Positions 54,701 to 63,503 of a DNA stretch of 64,000 nt are shown here, one piece after another. Positions within the stretch are counted from its first letter, which is position 1; every line of letters starts with the position of its first letter. The position numbers and the translations under genes were made by a program. The stretch spans positions 1 through 64,000 of the forward strand of contig JAUHWL010000014.1 in the NCBI GenBank assembly GCA_030424545.1, given 5' to 3'. The stretch comes from Bacteroidia bacterium. GTDB taxonomy: Bacteria > Bacteroidota > Bacteroidia > Flavobacteriales > Schleiferiaceae. The notes beneath the pieces are model-generated. The model had not been told where the DNA came from and did no database searches. It worked only from the letters and a program-made list of their open reading frames with translations.

Positions 54701-56134
54701 TTAATATTCAATCATTACGGCAATGGCTATGAAAATAGCCGAAACAGCCATCAGCCATCCAAACAATGGAAGCATAAACTTGAGCCAATCTTTAAAAGGT
54801 ATTCCTGCAATGCCCAACATGGCCATTAATATTCCCGATGTGGGAATTACGGTATTGGCAAAACCATCGCCACATGTAAAGGCAAAAATGGCCGTTTGCC
54901 TTGTAATACCTAGCAAATCTGCCAATGGTGCCATAAGCGGTATGGTGGTTGCCGCTTGGCCAGAACCAGAAGGAATAAAAAAGTTTAGCACCGTTTGAAA
55001 CACCAACATCCCTTCTGCGGCCAATACCTTGGGTAAGTATTGCAAAGTGCTAGAAGCGTAATAAATAACCGAATCCATAATTTGTCCTTCTACCAAAACC
55101 ACCTGTATACCTTTGGCAAAACCAACTACTAAGGCGCCAACCAGCATTTCTTCCATGCCGCTTACAAAAGCTTTGGTGGCATTATTCAAAGAGAGTCTGC
55201 CCAATATGGCAGCTACAATACCAATGGCCAAAAAGCCTCCGCCCATTTCTGCCATCCACCAACCTTGGGTTTGTACGGCCCATAAAATGCCTACAAAAAG
55301 TAGCGCACAAACAACCAATATTCGTTTGTGATTTCCGGTTAGCGCAAAGGTTTCTTGCTCTCCTTCTTCAACATACTCGTTGCCAGCACTTAAATAAGAA
55401 TTGGCCGGATTTAAAGACAACTTTTTTGCATAACGCAGCATATACAACACAGCTGTTGTTAAAATAACCACATAAAAAATTAGTCGAAACCCAATGCCGC
55501 TGCCCAACGGAACTTGTGCTATGCCTTGGGCAATTTGCACATTAAACGGGTTTGTGGTTGCTGTGGCAAAGCCAATTTCGGCTGATACAAAAACCAGTGC
55601 CAAACCATATATTTTATCGTAACCTAGCTTATGCGAAATGTATAAAAACACCGGTACCAGCGGAATAAATTCTTCGGCCATGCCCAGAGTAGAGCCGCCC
55701 GCAGAAATAACCAGCATAATTAAAATGGTAAGCACGGCCCCGTTTTTATTAAACCGATTGATGAGAAACTGAATAGAAGCCGTGATGGTGCCTGTGCTCT
55801 TTACAATACCAAAAACACCGCCAATCAAAAAAATAAAAAAGATGATGTCTGCCGTTTGTTCTAGCCCTTTGGGGATGGCCGTTAAAAACCCCATCACCCC
55901 AACAGGCGTGGCTTTTCCCTCCACTTCATCGCCTAAAAAAACGCCTTTTAGCGAATAGTGTTTCGGTATTGGCTGATAAGAACCCGGAACTACAACGGTG
56001 CGTTTCATTGTTCCAATGCTTATTTCTTCGCGCTCAAAACTACCCGAAGGCACAATGTAACTCAGCAATCCGGCCACCAAAATTACCATGGCCAATAAGG
56101 CAAAAACATGCGGAATCTTTATTTTGCTAAGCAT
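54701..56134 (-). CDS. YfcC-family membrane transporter
   Basis: The 477-residue protein has about 12 hydrophobic helices. It begins KIKIPHVFALLAMVILVAGLLSYIVPSGSFER and contains AGGSTLGMAEEFIPLVPVFL and SGSGQAATTIPLMAPLADLLG, pairs of re-entrant-loop-like motifs found in YfcC/DcuC-type and AbgT-related carriers. Members are proposed to carry C4-dicarboxylates, amino acids or basic peptides; the substrate is not predictable here. It starts 19 bases after the stop of the RluA-type gene and may be co-transcribed with it. Confidence 0.82.
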   Translation of the reverse strand: MLSKIKIPHVFALLAMVILVAGLLSYIVPSGSFEREEISIGTMKRTVVVPGSYQPIPKHYSLKGVFLGDEVEGKATPVGVMGFLTAIPKGLEQTADIIFFIFLIGGVFGIVKSTGTITASIQFLINRFNKNGAVLTILIMLVISAGGSTLGMAEEFIPLVPVFLYISHKLGYDKIYGLALVFVSAEIGFATATTNPFNVQIAQGIAQVPLGSGIGFRLIFYVVILTTAVLYMLRYAKKLSLNPANSYLSAGNEYVEEGEQETFALTGNHKRILVVCALLFVGILWAVQTQGWWMAEMGGGFLAIGIVAAILGRLSLNNATKAFVSGMEEMLVGALVVGFAKGIQVVLVEGQIMDSVIYYASSTLQYLPKVLAAEGMLVFQTVLNFFIPSGSGQAATTIPLMAPLADLLGITRQTAIFAFTCGDGFANTVIPTSGILMAMLGIAGIPFKDWLKFMLPLFGWLMAVSAIFIAIAVMIEY

Positions 56135-56152
56135 ATACGTATTCTTTATCTG

Positions 56153-57850
56153 TTAAAAATCAGCTTTTGCTGTAAGGCGCATTTTATGTCCTGTAACGGG
56201 ATGTTCAAATTGTAAATATTCTGCATGCAAAAACATTCGTTCTGCTTTTTTGCCATAAAGCGCATCGCCAACAATGGCCGCATTTAGCCCCAATGGGTGG
56301 GCCATGTGCATGCGCAGTTGATGCGTGCGACCCGTATGCGGAAACAGGTTTATTCGCGTTTTTCCGTTTGCTTTTTCAATTACCTCGTAGCGTGTAACGG
56401 CAAGTTTGCCGTGCTCAAAACAAACAAGTTGGCTTGGGCGGTTGTCCAAATCTACACGAAGTGGCAATTTTATAATTCCCGAATCTTGTTCAATTTCCGA
56501 CTCTAAAAGCGCCACATATCGCTTTTTAATGGTACGATTTGTAAACTGAGCCTGCAGGTTTTTATGCACCTCCAACGATTTTGCAATAAGCAACAATCCC
56601 GAAGTTGCCATATCTAACCGATGCACCACCAACGGCCCTGTAGCCTCGGTATACTTGGCTTTCATGCGCGTGGCTACAGAATCTTTAATCTCCTTTCCGG
56701 GCACCGATAGCAAACCTTCCGGTTTATTAACCGCCAACATATACTCGTCTTCGTATACGATTTTTAGTTTTTTGGTTTGCGCATTATCCATCAACATTGG
56801 GTTTGGATCTAAGTCCATTCCGCCCAACATGTGCGCTAATATTGGCTCACATTTATTTTTACAAGCGGGATAAAAATGGCCGTGCTTACGTATGGTTGTT
56901 GTTGGCGAAACGCCCCACCAAAACTCCGCCATAGCAATGGGCTTCATGTTGTTTTTAAATGCAAAATGCAACAGCTTTGGGGCGGCACAATCTCCGGCTC
57001 CCGCGGGAGGTTGAATGATGCTTCGCTCATTAAAAATAGATTCTAAAGATTTTTTCTCGCCCGCACTATTTAAGAATTGATACGAATTAAACAACTTTTT
57101 TTGCAGCGTTGCCGAATGTGCCGCACGTTTTTCAACTTGCTTTTTAAGTTGATTTTTAAATGCATAAAACACATCTTTTTTGGCGTTGATTTCCGCTTCG
57201 CATCGCGCAACGAGCAATTTTAATTCGTGCTGATAATGGTAACTTTCTTTAACCAAGCTATCTTTAAGCAGCGCAAAACCATCTGCCGAAATCTTGTTTT
57301 CTAGCGCTGTACGCAAACGTTGGCGCTGCATTTTGCGTTGGCGCATAAACGCTCTAAAACTTTCAATTTCTGCAGCGCATTGTTGTTTTGTGTTTTCGTA
57401 TTCGCTTTGTGCTGCGGTCATTTCTACCGATGTTTCTAACGCGCGTATTTCATCGCCCAGCACATTTATTTCGCGCATGCCGCGATTAAAAAAATTGTCG
57501 CCTTCGGGCAAATTGTTGATGGAAGGCACAAAGTTTTTTGGCCAAGGCGTATCGTTTAACTTTCCTGAAAACGCACGCAAATAACCTATTTCTCCACTCT
57601 GATTCTGCACCACCAAAACGCCAAACATTTTGCCTCCCTCGGCCACTTTATTGTTCGGATCGAAACCAAAATTATGCTGCCAATGGGTTTGTTCTTTAAT
57701 GAATGCTTGTAACTCGTTTGCGGCTATAATGCACAACGGATACGGCTCGTAATAAAACGGGAACGTGAATTTATCTGGCAGCGGAATGTGCCCTATTTCA
57801 GTTTTAAAGGGTGTAAATATCTCTTGTAATTCGCTTCTAACATCACCCAT
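56153..57850 (-). CDS. RluA-family pseudouridine synthase with long N-terminal region
   Basis: The catalytic domain occupies about residues 370-565 and has the RluA motif HRLDMATSG with catalytic Asp about 413, the second-motif region RTHQLRMHMAHPLGLN, and a strand KRYVALLE. Such enzymes isomerise uridine to pseudouridine in tRNA or 23S rRNA. The first 365 residues are unusual: a helical, partly coiled-coil region (about 105-250) rich in Lys, Glu and Gln, with a GDC-rich stretch before the catalytic part. The domain resembles the longer RluA-like enzymes of some Gammaproteobacteria and Bacteroidota. The start is ATG 57850. Confidence 0.88.
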   Translation of the reverse strand: MGDVRSELQEIFTPFKTEIGHIPLPDKFTFPFYYEPYPLCIIAANELQAFIKEQTHWQHNFGFDPNNKVAEGGKMFGVLVVQNQSGEIGYLRAFSGKLNDTPWPKNFVPSINNLPEGDNFFNRGMREINVLGDEIRALETSVEMTAAQSEYENTKQQCAAEIESFRAFMRQRKMQRQRLRTALENKISADGFALLKDSLVKESYHYQHELKLLVARCEAEINAKKDVFYAFKNQLKKQVEKRAAHSATLQKKLFNSYQFLNSAGEKKSLESIFNERSIIQPPAGAGDCAAPKLLHFAFKNNMKPIAMAEFWWGVSPTTTIRKHGHFYPACKNKCEPILAHMLGGMDLDPNPMLMDNAQTKKLKIVYEDEYMLAVNKPEGLLSVPGKEIKDSVATRMKAKYTEATGPLVVHRLDMATSGLLLIAKSLEVHKNLQAQFTNRTIKKRYVALLESEIEQDSGIIKLPLRVDLDNRPSQLVCFEHGKLAVTRYEVIEKANGKTRINLFPHTGRTHQLRMHMAHPLGLNAAIVGDALYGKKAERMFLHAEYLQFEHPVTGHKMRLTAKADF

Positions 57851-57901
57851 TTAAAACCTATTTGCCTTTTTAAAATTGTTGCGAAAATAGTACGTTGGGG
57901 G

Positions 57902-59194
57902 TTATGCTTTCTCCTTGATGGATTTTCGTTTGTAAATCATTTCGGCAAGAAAGCAGAAACCAAAAATTCCCAGCGCAATTAAAATGCCTGATAAATTATC
58001 TTGAGCCTGCTGTACCACCAAAATTGCAAAGGCGGCAAAACACAAAATTGCGCCCAAAAGCGACACGATTTTTTTTGCTTTTATAACGGTTGCTTTTTTA
58101 TACGCCACCACATTTACCATCCCAAATATGAGTAAGAATCCTACGCTACCCGAAGTAGAAATACTTTCTAAATCTACCGCGTTGGCGAGGATAAGCGCCA
58201 TAACAGCAATGATGGCCAGCCCAATGGGTTTGCCCCAAAATTGGTGCGTGAAAGAAGGTGGAAGTTCATTGTCTTCGGCCACTTCGTAGTTTACACGACT
58301 GCCTCCTAAAAGCGTGGCGTTAATGGCCGAGAAGGTAGAAATCATAGCGGCCACAGCAATAATGGTAAAACCTACTTGCCCAAATTTGGGTTTGGCAGCT
58401 TCGGCCAGGGCATAATCTTGGGCGCTGGCAATGTCTGCAAAAGCCAGCGATCCCACGGTTACCACGGCAATGGCGAGGTAAAGTAAAATCACAAATACCA
58501 CAGAAATGTAATAGGCTTTCGGAATGTTTTTGTTAGGATTTTTAATGTCGGGTGCCGAGTTGGCGATGAGCTCAAAACCTTCGTAGGCCACAAAAATAAC
58601 CATGCCGGCCGCCACCAATTGCAGCCCACTTTCCCAGTTTTCTGGGTTGAGCTGCTCAAAATTTACGTTGGATGACAATCCCCAAAAACCCGCCCCCACA
58701 AAGGCCAAAAGAATTAAAAGTTTAATGACCACCGCGGCAGATTCTACCTCGCCCACAATTTTTATACTGTAATAATTTATGGCAGTAGAAAACACCAAAA
58801 TGGCCGAAATAAAAATGTGGGTGTCTATATTTTCATTCCCCGTTAGGGAAAATAAACTGGCGGCATAACTGCCAAATGCGCTTGCATACAGCGCCAGCAT
58901 GATGATGTAACTCACCCACATCATATTGTTGAGGCCACCACTAAAAACGCTCCGCCCAAAACCTTCGTTGATGAAACGCACGGTGCCGCCTTCATCAGGA
59001 AAAGCCACCGAAAGTTTGGCGTACGAATAGGCGGTGAGCAGTGCAATAACGCCCGCAACCAAAAAAGAAATGGGTACTCCGCCTTTTGCCAAACTTACCG
59101 AAAGGCCTAGCACGGCAAAGATGCCGCCTCCCACCATGCCACCAATGCCAATAGAAATAGCGTTGCTTAAACTTATTTTAGAATCGTTACCCAT
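57902..59194 (-). CDS. APC-superfamily amino acid permease
   Basis: The 430-residue protein has about 12 transmembrane helices. The N-terminal GIGGMVGGGIFAVLGLSVSLA has the GxGxGIF glycine motif of APC permeases (substrate-binding TM1), and TM6-like FVAYEGFELIANSAPDIKNPNKNIPKA carries the conserved turn. It probably imports an amino acid; the substrate cannot be inferred. It is upstream of the RluA-type gene with 51 bases between. Confidence 0.87.
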   Translation of the reverse strand: MGNDSKISLSNAISIGIGGMVGGGIFAVLGLSVSLAKGGVPISFLVAGVIALLTAYSYAKLSVAFPDEGGTVRFINEGFGRSVFSGGLNNMMWVSYIIMLALYASAFGSYAASLFSLTGNENIDTHIFISAILVFSTAINYYSIKIVGEVESAAVVIKLLILLAFVGAGFWGLSSNVNFEQLNPENWESGLQLVAAGMVIFVAYEGFELIANSAPDIKNPNKNIPKAYYISVVFVILLYLAIAVVTVGSLAFADIASAQDYALAEAAKPKFGQVGFTIIAVAAMISTFSAINATLLGGSRVNYEVAEDNELPPSFTHQFWGKPIGLAIIAVMALILANAVDLESISTSGSVGFLLIFGMVNVVAYKKATVIKAKKIVSLLGAILCFAAFAILVVQQAQDNLSGILIALGIFGFCFLAEMIYKRKSIKEKA

Positions 59195-59210
59195 GGGTTT
59201 CTGTTTGTGC

Positions 59211-59218
59211 CAAAACTA
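59211..59218 (-). promoter_or_regulatory. -7 box for the APC permease gene
   Basis: The minus strand reads TAGTTTTG, an exact TAnnTTTG element, 16 bases before the ATG at 59194. Confidence 0.5.
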
Positions 59219-59293
59219 AAAAGTTTGGGTAAAAAAGAAAGTTGCTCAATCAGATCATCATTTTTATAGACTAATGACCCGGTTTCACTTCAA

Positions 59294-61489
59294 TCATAAA
59301 TTGGTAAAAGCGATTTTACCCGAAGCAGCTAGTTTCAGCATTTTATCGCTTAAAGAATATAACCACTGCAATTGTTCCCAAATCAAATGTGCTTCTTGAA
59401 ACTCAATAGCTTTGTCCTTGTTTTGAAAAGACTTTTTCTGATTTTTTAAAAAATTTAATGTCGGCACTTGTTTTGCAAATAGAGCATCGTTTTTTAGCGT
59501 TGATTTTATTTGGGAGCGTTTACCTCGTAAACTTTGAAGCACTGCCTCCAGATTTTGCTCTATCAATTTTGTTGCAACTTTAAATTGCTTTGTAGCCTTG
59601 CTGGTTTCATGGTGCTGGATAAATGTACTTAGTGAAGCCAATGAAGCTAAAAACGTGTGATTTAATACAACCAATTCATAAATAATATCGGCACCTTTTT
59701 GTTGGGCCTTGGGCTCTTGCGCCATGCGCTGAAAGGCCGAGTTTAGATTTGATGTTTCTAAAAATGCTTCTTTACGCGCAACATTGTATGCCGTTGGCAC
59801 TTGGCCTTTCTCCTTGTAAAACTCAATAATTTGATGAAAAAAGTCTCTGTTAACCTCTACACTTTTCTCTATGCTCTCTCTTATTTCTACTGCCTCCCAA
59901 GTAGGCCACAGCCACAACATGGCCAAATAAGACAAACTCGCACCCACAAACGTATCTAAAACACGGAATTTTATGACGGTTAAAATATCGGGGCTAAGCA
60001 TCGCATAGATAAAAATTACACTTAGCGTAATAAAAGTGGCCGATGCCCGAGAGTTTTTTTGAATTAATGCAAATGCTATTACCAAAGAAGCTACGCCTAA
60101 AGCCCCAAAAACATATAAGTCTTGTATGAGAAAAACCATACCGTAGGCAATTACACCTCCGATTAGTGTACCAATAATACGGTCTTTGGCTCTGCTTTTT
60201 GTTAGGCCATAGCTGGGCCTCATGATAACAATTATGGTTAGTAAAATCCAGTAGGGGTTTTGTATTGGGAAGATAGAACCTAATGTATAACCCACCATAA
60301 CCGCAACTGCTAGCCGCAAAGAGTGCCTAAAAATGGTAGACTTAAAACTAAAATTCCTAACTAAAAGATTGGGATCAAAATCTTGCGCTGCAATAAAGTC
60401 TTTGGCAACATTTCTATCAATAAAATCAATTTCCATTGCCCCTGTGTCACCCAATAGGAGCTTTATTCTCTTTAGCTTTTTGAATTGCTTTTCTTGATAT
60501 TCAAACAAATTCTGGAGCATAAGAAAGTCTTCATAATCAAGTGCTTTTCGTTTTGAGGCGATTTCAAGGCTCACTTTTTCAAAACATTCTTGTAAAGCAT
60601 CATTATTGGGTAGGTTTTTACGGCTGTTACCTGCCTCTGAAATTTGGCGCAACTGAAGCGCCATTTTAAAAATAAGATCCTGAAATAAATTAATGTATTG
60701 AGGATGATCGTTGAAGAGCACGTCCATTCGGTTATAATTTACCGGGTTGGCCAATGCCGTTTCTAACATTTCTACCAGTTGCACAAAAACCAACAAGCGC
60801 TTATCTTGATAATTAGACCAACCTGAGGTCTTTCTTGAAAGAATGAGAATTTCCCTTAAGGTCTCGTGGTTTTCTGTTAGATCGCTTTGTAGTTTGAGTA
60901 ATTTGGACTGTAATTTTTCACGATTTTGATGAGGGCCAATTAATTTCCTTCGTGTATCTAAAAACTCTGCGGTTAACAAATATGTTTCAGATAGCAGCTC
61001 TTCGGTCTCTGCCTTTGGGTTGATGAGATACCAAATCTTAGCTAAAGAAAAATACCAAAGGCCGCCTGCTCCTACCAACAATGCGTACTGATAAATTTCT
61101 AGTTCTTCAGAATCGTGGGCAAAACTCAATACTAAAGCCAAAAGACCAGAAAAGCTAATAAGCGAAGCCCGAAACCCATAGACAGATATATACGAAATAC
61201 TAAAGCAAAGAATACCTAAAATGGGAAGAGAAAGCCACGTTTGGAAATGAAGATACCCGCCTATAAAACTAACCACCATGACCAATGCCGCAGATATAAG
61301 GATACCTATTTTTTTATGTTGAAAACTACCACTTACATCGCTAGGCGAACTCCAAAAGGCACCAAAACAAAGAGCCAAACCAATTTCAAAATGCCCGAAA
61401 TGCAAGCCCAATATTATGGGCAGCGTTACACCAATACCAACAAGAACAGCTCTTGAAAAGCTTGTACTTTTCAAGAGCTGTTTAAGCAT
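59294..61489 (-). CDS. FUSC-family inner-membrane protein (YccS/YhfK-like)
   Basis: The protein has 731 residues from ATG 61489; TTG 61528 would add 13 unremarkable residues. Two blocks of membrane helices (about 10-150 and 385-510) surround a roughly 230-residue soluble helical region, and a second soluble region makes up the C-terminus (about 540-731). The second block carries FUSC-type motifs such as NPYWILLTIIVIMRPSYGLTKSRAKDRIIGTLIGG. The family includes YccS and AaeB-like aromatic-acid exporters; the exact substrate is unknown. Codons 2-14 form an exceptionally strong hairpin on the mRNA (61445-61482), discussed separately. Confidence 0.87.
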   Translation of the reverse strand: MLKQLLKSTSFSRAVLVGIGVTLPIILGLHFGHFEIGLALCFGAFWSSPSDVSGSFQHKKIGILISAALVMVVSFIGGYLHFQTWLSLPILGILCFSISYISVYGFRASLISFSGLLALVLSFAHDSEELEIYQYALLVGAGGLWYFSLAKIWYLINPKAETEELLSETYLLTAEFLDTRRKLIGPHQNREKLQSKLLKLQSDLTENHETLREILILSRKTSGWSNYQDKRLLVFVQLVEMLETALANPVNYNRMDVLFNDHPQYINLFQDLIFKMALQLRQISEAGNSRKNLPNNDALQECFEKVSLEIASKRKALDYEDFLMLQNLFEYQEKQFKKLKRIKLLLGDTGAMEIDFIDRNVAKDFIAAQDFDPNLLVRNFSFKSTIFRHSLRLAVAVMVGYTLGSIFPIQNPYWILLTIIVIMRPSYGLTKSRAKDRIIGTLIGGVIAYGMVFLIQDLYVFGALGVASLVIAFALIQKNSRASATFITLSVIFIYAMLSPDILTVIKFRVLDTFVGASLSYLAMLWLWPTWEAVEIRESIEKSVEVNRDFFHQIIEFYKEKGQVPTAYNVARKEAFLETSNLNSAFQRMAQEPKAQQKGADIIYELVVLNHTFLASLASLSTFIQHHETSKATKQFKVATKLIEQNLEAVLQSLRGKRSQIKSTLKNDALFAKQVPTLNFLKNQKKSFQNKDKAIEFQEAHLIWEQLQWLYSLSDKMLKLAASGKIAFTNL
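61445..61482 (-). promoter_or_regulatory. 16-bp perfect hairpin over the first codons of the FUSC gene
   Basis: Arms AACAGCTCTTGAAAAG (61445-61460) and CTTTTCAAGAGCTGTT (61467-61482) are exact reverse complements with a 6-base loop. They lie entirely inside the coding sequence, 6 to 44 bases after the A of the ATG, so the mRNA start would be folded away unless opened. No T run follows, so it is not a simple terminator. It may limit translation or bind a regulator; neither has been shown. Confidence 0.65.
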
Positions 61490-61605
61490 CTTATAATTAT
61501 TTGAAATAAGGGGCGATACAGTATTCAAAACAATTGAGTATTGCTACAAGGTAAAGGTTTATTGAAATACCGTTTCTATTTTTGAAAATTAAAACGAGCA
61601 TTTGC

Positions 61606-61656
61606 TAAACCAAAATCAACCTCTTTGGTTTACCTCCAAACCGTTCTCAACGGTTT
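61606..61656 (-). terminator. Two consecutive hairpins after the USP gene
   Basis: AAACCGTT/AACGGTTT (61638-61645, 61649-61656; 3-base loop) overlaps the stop codon of the USP gene, and TAAACCAAA/TTTGGTTTA (61606-61614, 61624-61632; 9-base loop) follows it on the minus strand. They separate USP from the FUSC gene. Neither is followed by a strong T run, so termination would be partial. Confidence 0.45.
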
Positions 61657-62783
61657 ATTTGTTGGCGTACCTCTTGTTCAATCTTCATGTTTTCTATTCG
61701 CTCAAGAATCCTGTTGGCCATTGAGTTGTGTTTTATAGCATTTTCCGAGTCGCCAACCTTTTGGTAAGCCTTTGCAATGCCCATTAATGCCGGTACGTGC
61801 ATGATATTGAGATTGAGGCATACTTTGTATTGTTGGATAGATTCCTCATAAAATCCTTTACTAAAAAGCTTCTGCGCTAGGTCATAATGGTTCTCAATGT
61901 CTTGGATTTTAGACTCCAATTCAAAGGCAACCACATCTTCATTTTTTACCGTAATAAAAGAGCAGGGAACTTCTCTAACCACTTTTTCGGTAACGCTACC
62001 CATCAATATTTTACTAATTCCAGACTTTCCGGTGGTGCCCATTATCAGCAAATCTGCGTTTTCCTTTTTAATCAATTTCAGAATTTCTTCAGAAGGTTTT
62101 CCACCCAGAATATGCTGATCATAATCTAAATCAATTAGATTAAAACCCTCCATATACTTTTTAAACTCCTGCCTGTACTCCTTTTGCCTTAGTTCGTTTA
62201 TTTCGGCCATATTAAATTCAATGCTATCATACCTAAAAGGCGGATATACACTGAGGACAGTTAATTTGGCACCAACCATGCGTGCGATGATAATGGCACT
62301 GTTTAATGCACGGCTAGATTCTTTAGAGAAATCTACCGGGCAAACTATATTTTTTAACGATAGTGTATCTCCGTTTTTTATAACAAATACAGGTTGGTTG
62401 CTTTTTCTAATCATTTTTTCCGCGGTACTTCCCAATTGAAAAGCATCGCCCGCCAACTTATTGCCAGAACCAATCATGATTAGGTTAGCTCCAATTTTTT
62501 CTGAGGTACGCACAATTTTATCGCAATGATTTCCGTGCTCTAAAATGGGAGGTCCGGCTTCAAGGCCTTCTTTAACAATGCGTTCATTTAACGCATTTAG
62601 TTTTGTATTTACCGTTTTTTCTAGCAGATCACTCACTTTTTTATTGTTGATATCATCTGGCAAAACATGAATGAGTGTTATTCTAGATTTAAACGTTTTT
62701 GCAAAACGAATTGAATTCTTCAAAACATTGTCTGAAGAATCCGTGAAGTCAACGGCAACTAATATGCTCTTAAGTAATTTCAT
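61647..62783 (-). CDS. Tandem universal stress protein with C-terminal TPR
   Basis: The 378-residue protein has two USP domains. The first (about 1-145) has the ATP-type motif GSGNKLAGDAFQLGST and ends PVFVIK. The second (about 146-282) has the canonical GTTGKSGISKILMGSVTEKVV and ends CSFITVK. The last 90 residues contain TPR-like helices (LAQKLFSKGFYEESIQQYKVCL, AKAYQKVGDSENAIKHNS). Double USPs usually bind ATP and respond to stress or starvation; the TPR suggests a protein partner. Dps lies 90 bases upstream in the same direction. Confidence 0.88.
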   Translation of the reverse strand: MKLLKSILVAVDFTDSSDNVLKNSIRFAKTFKSRITLIHVLPDDINNKKVSDLLEKTVNTKLNALNERIVKEGLEAGPPILEHGNHCDKIVRTSEKIGANLIMIGSGNKLAGDAFQLGSTAEKMIRKSNQPVFVIKNGDTLSLKNIVCPVDFSKESSRALNSAIIIARMVGAKLTVLSVYPPFRYDSIEFNMAEINELRQKEYRQEFKKYMEGFNLIDLDYDQHILGGKPSEEILKLIKKENADLLIMGTTGKSGISKILMGSVTEKVVREVPCSFITVKNEDVVAFELESKIQDIENHYDLAQKLFSKGFYEESIQQYKVCLNLNIMHVPALMGIAKAYQKVGDSENAIKHNSMANRILERIENMKIEQEVRQQINR

Positions 62784-62873
62784 GATGTCTAAATTTATCT
62801 AATTCAACAATCTCGGTTTTCCCGAAAAAAAAACTCACAACCTACATTTTATGCCTTGTTAGATCTGAAATTA

Positions 62874-63341
62874 TTATTTCAAATATGAGTTAAGCATCCA
62901 AAGCGTTTTTTCGGTTTCAGAGATGTAATCACTCATCAAGCTCAAGGTACCTTCATCTTCTGCATCTGCTGCAAGCGATAGAATAAGACGCTCTTTTACG
63001 ATTAACGTGGAGAAGTTCTTAACGACAATTTCTACACATTTTTCTCCATCTGTAACACTTTTTGCTTCTTTAATTTCTGTAGCTTTTAGGTAGTCTGTAT
63101 ATGTATGCAATGGTTCACCTTCTAGCGTTAAGATACGTTCTGCTATTTCGTCAATTTTCACAAACGCATCGTTGTATAATTCTTCAAATTTTCCGTGCAA
63201 TTCAAAAAATTCTTTTCCTTTAATATTCCAATGGAATCCTCTTAAATTCTGATAGAATATTTCATAATCAGCTAATAAAACATTTAGTTCAACTACTAGT
63301 TTTTCAGCTTTTTCTCTTTCAATTCCAACTAAGTTTTTCAT
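62874..63341 (-). CDS. Dps-family ferritin-like protein
   Basis: Dps forms a 12-subunit shell that oxidises and stores iron and shields DNA during starvation and peroxide stress. The 155 residues give the four-helix bundle length and show the ferroxidase signature FHWNIKGKEFFELHGKFEELYNDAFVKIDEIAERI (His in FHWN, His and Asp/Glu later). A DGEKCVEIVVKNFS segment and a C-terminal helix SDYISETEKTLWMLNSYL follow. The upstream leader (63342-63503) is AT-rich with no exact -7 box that I can identify. Confidence 0.95.
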   Translation of the reverse strand: MKNLVGIEREKAEKLVVELNVLLADYEIFYQNLRGFHWNIKGKEFFELHGKFEELYNDAFVKIDEIAERILTLEGEPLHTYTDYLKATEIKEAKSVTDGEKCVEIVVKNFSTLIVKERLILSLAADAEDEGTLSLMSDYISETEKTLWMLNSYLK

Positions 63342-63503
63342 AACTTTTTTTGTTTTTATTTAATTATTAATATAGTTTCATTTCGCTTAAAAAAATGCTT
63401 ATTCTTTCCGCTGATAATACGAATTTTATTCTGTTTAACCGCCTTATTTTCGCACTATATTTAAGTTAGAATAAGGTGCAATGTCTTCATCATCGTCTTC
63501 GTT

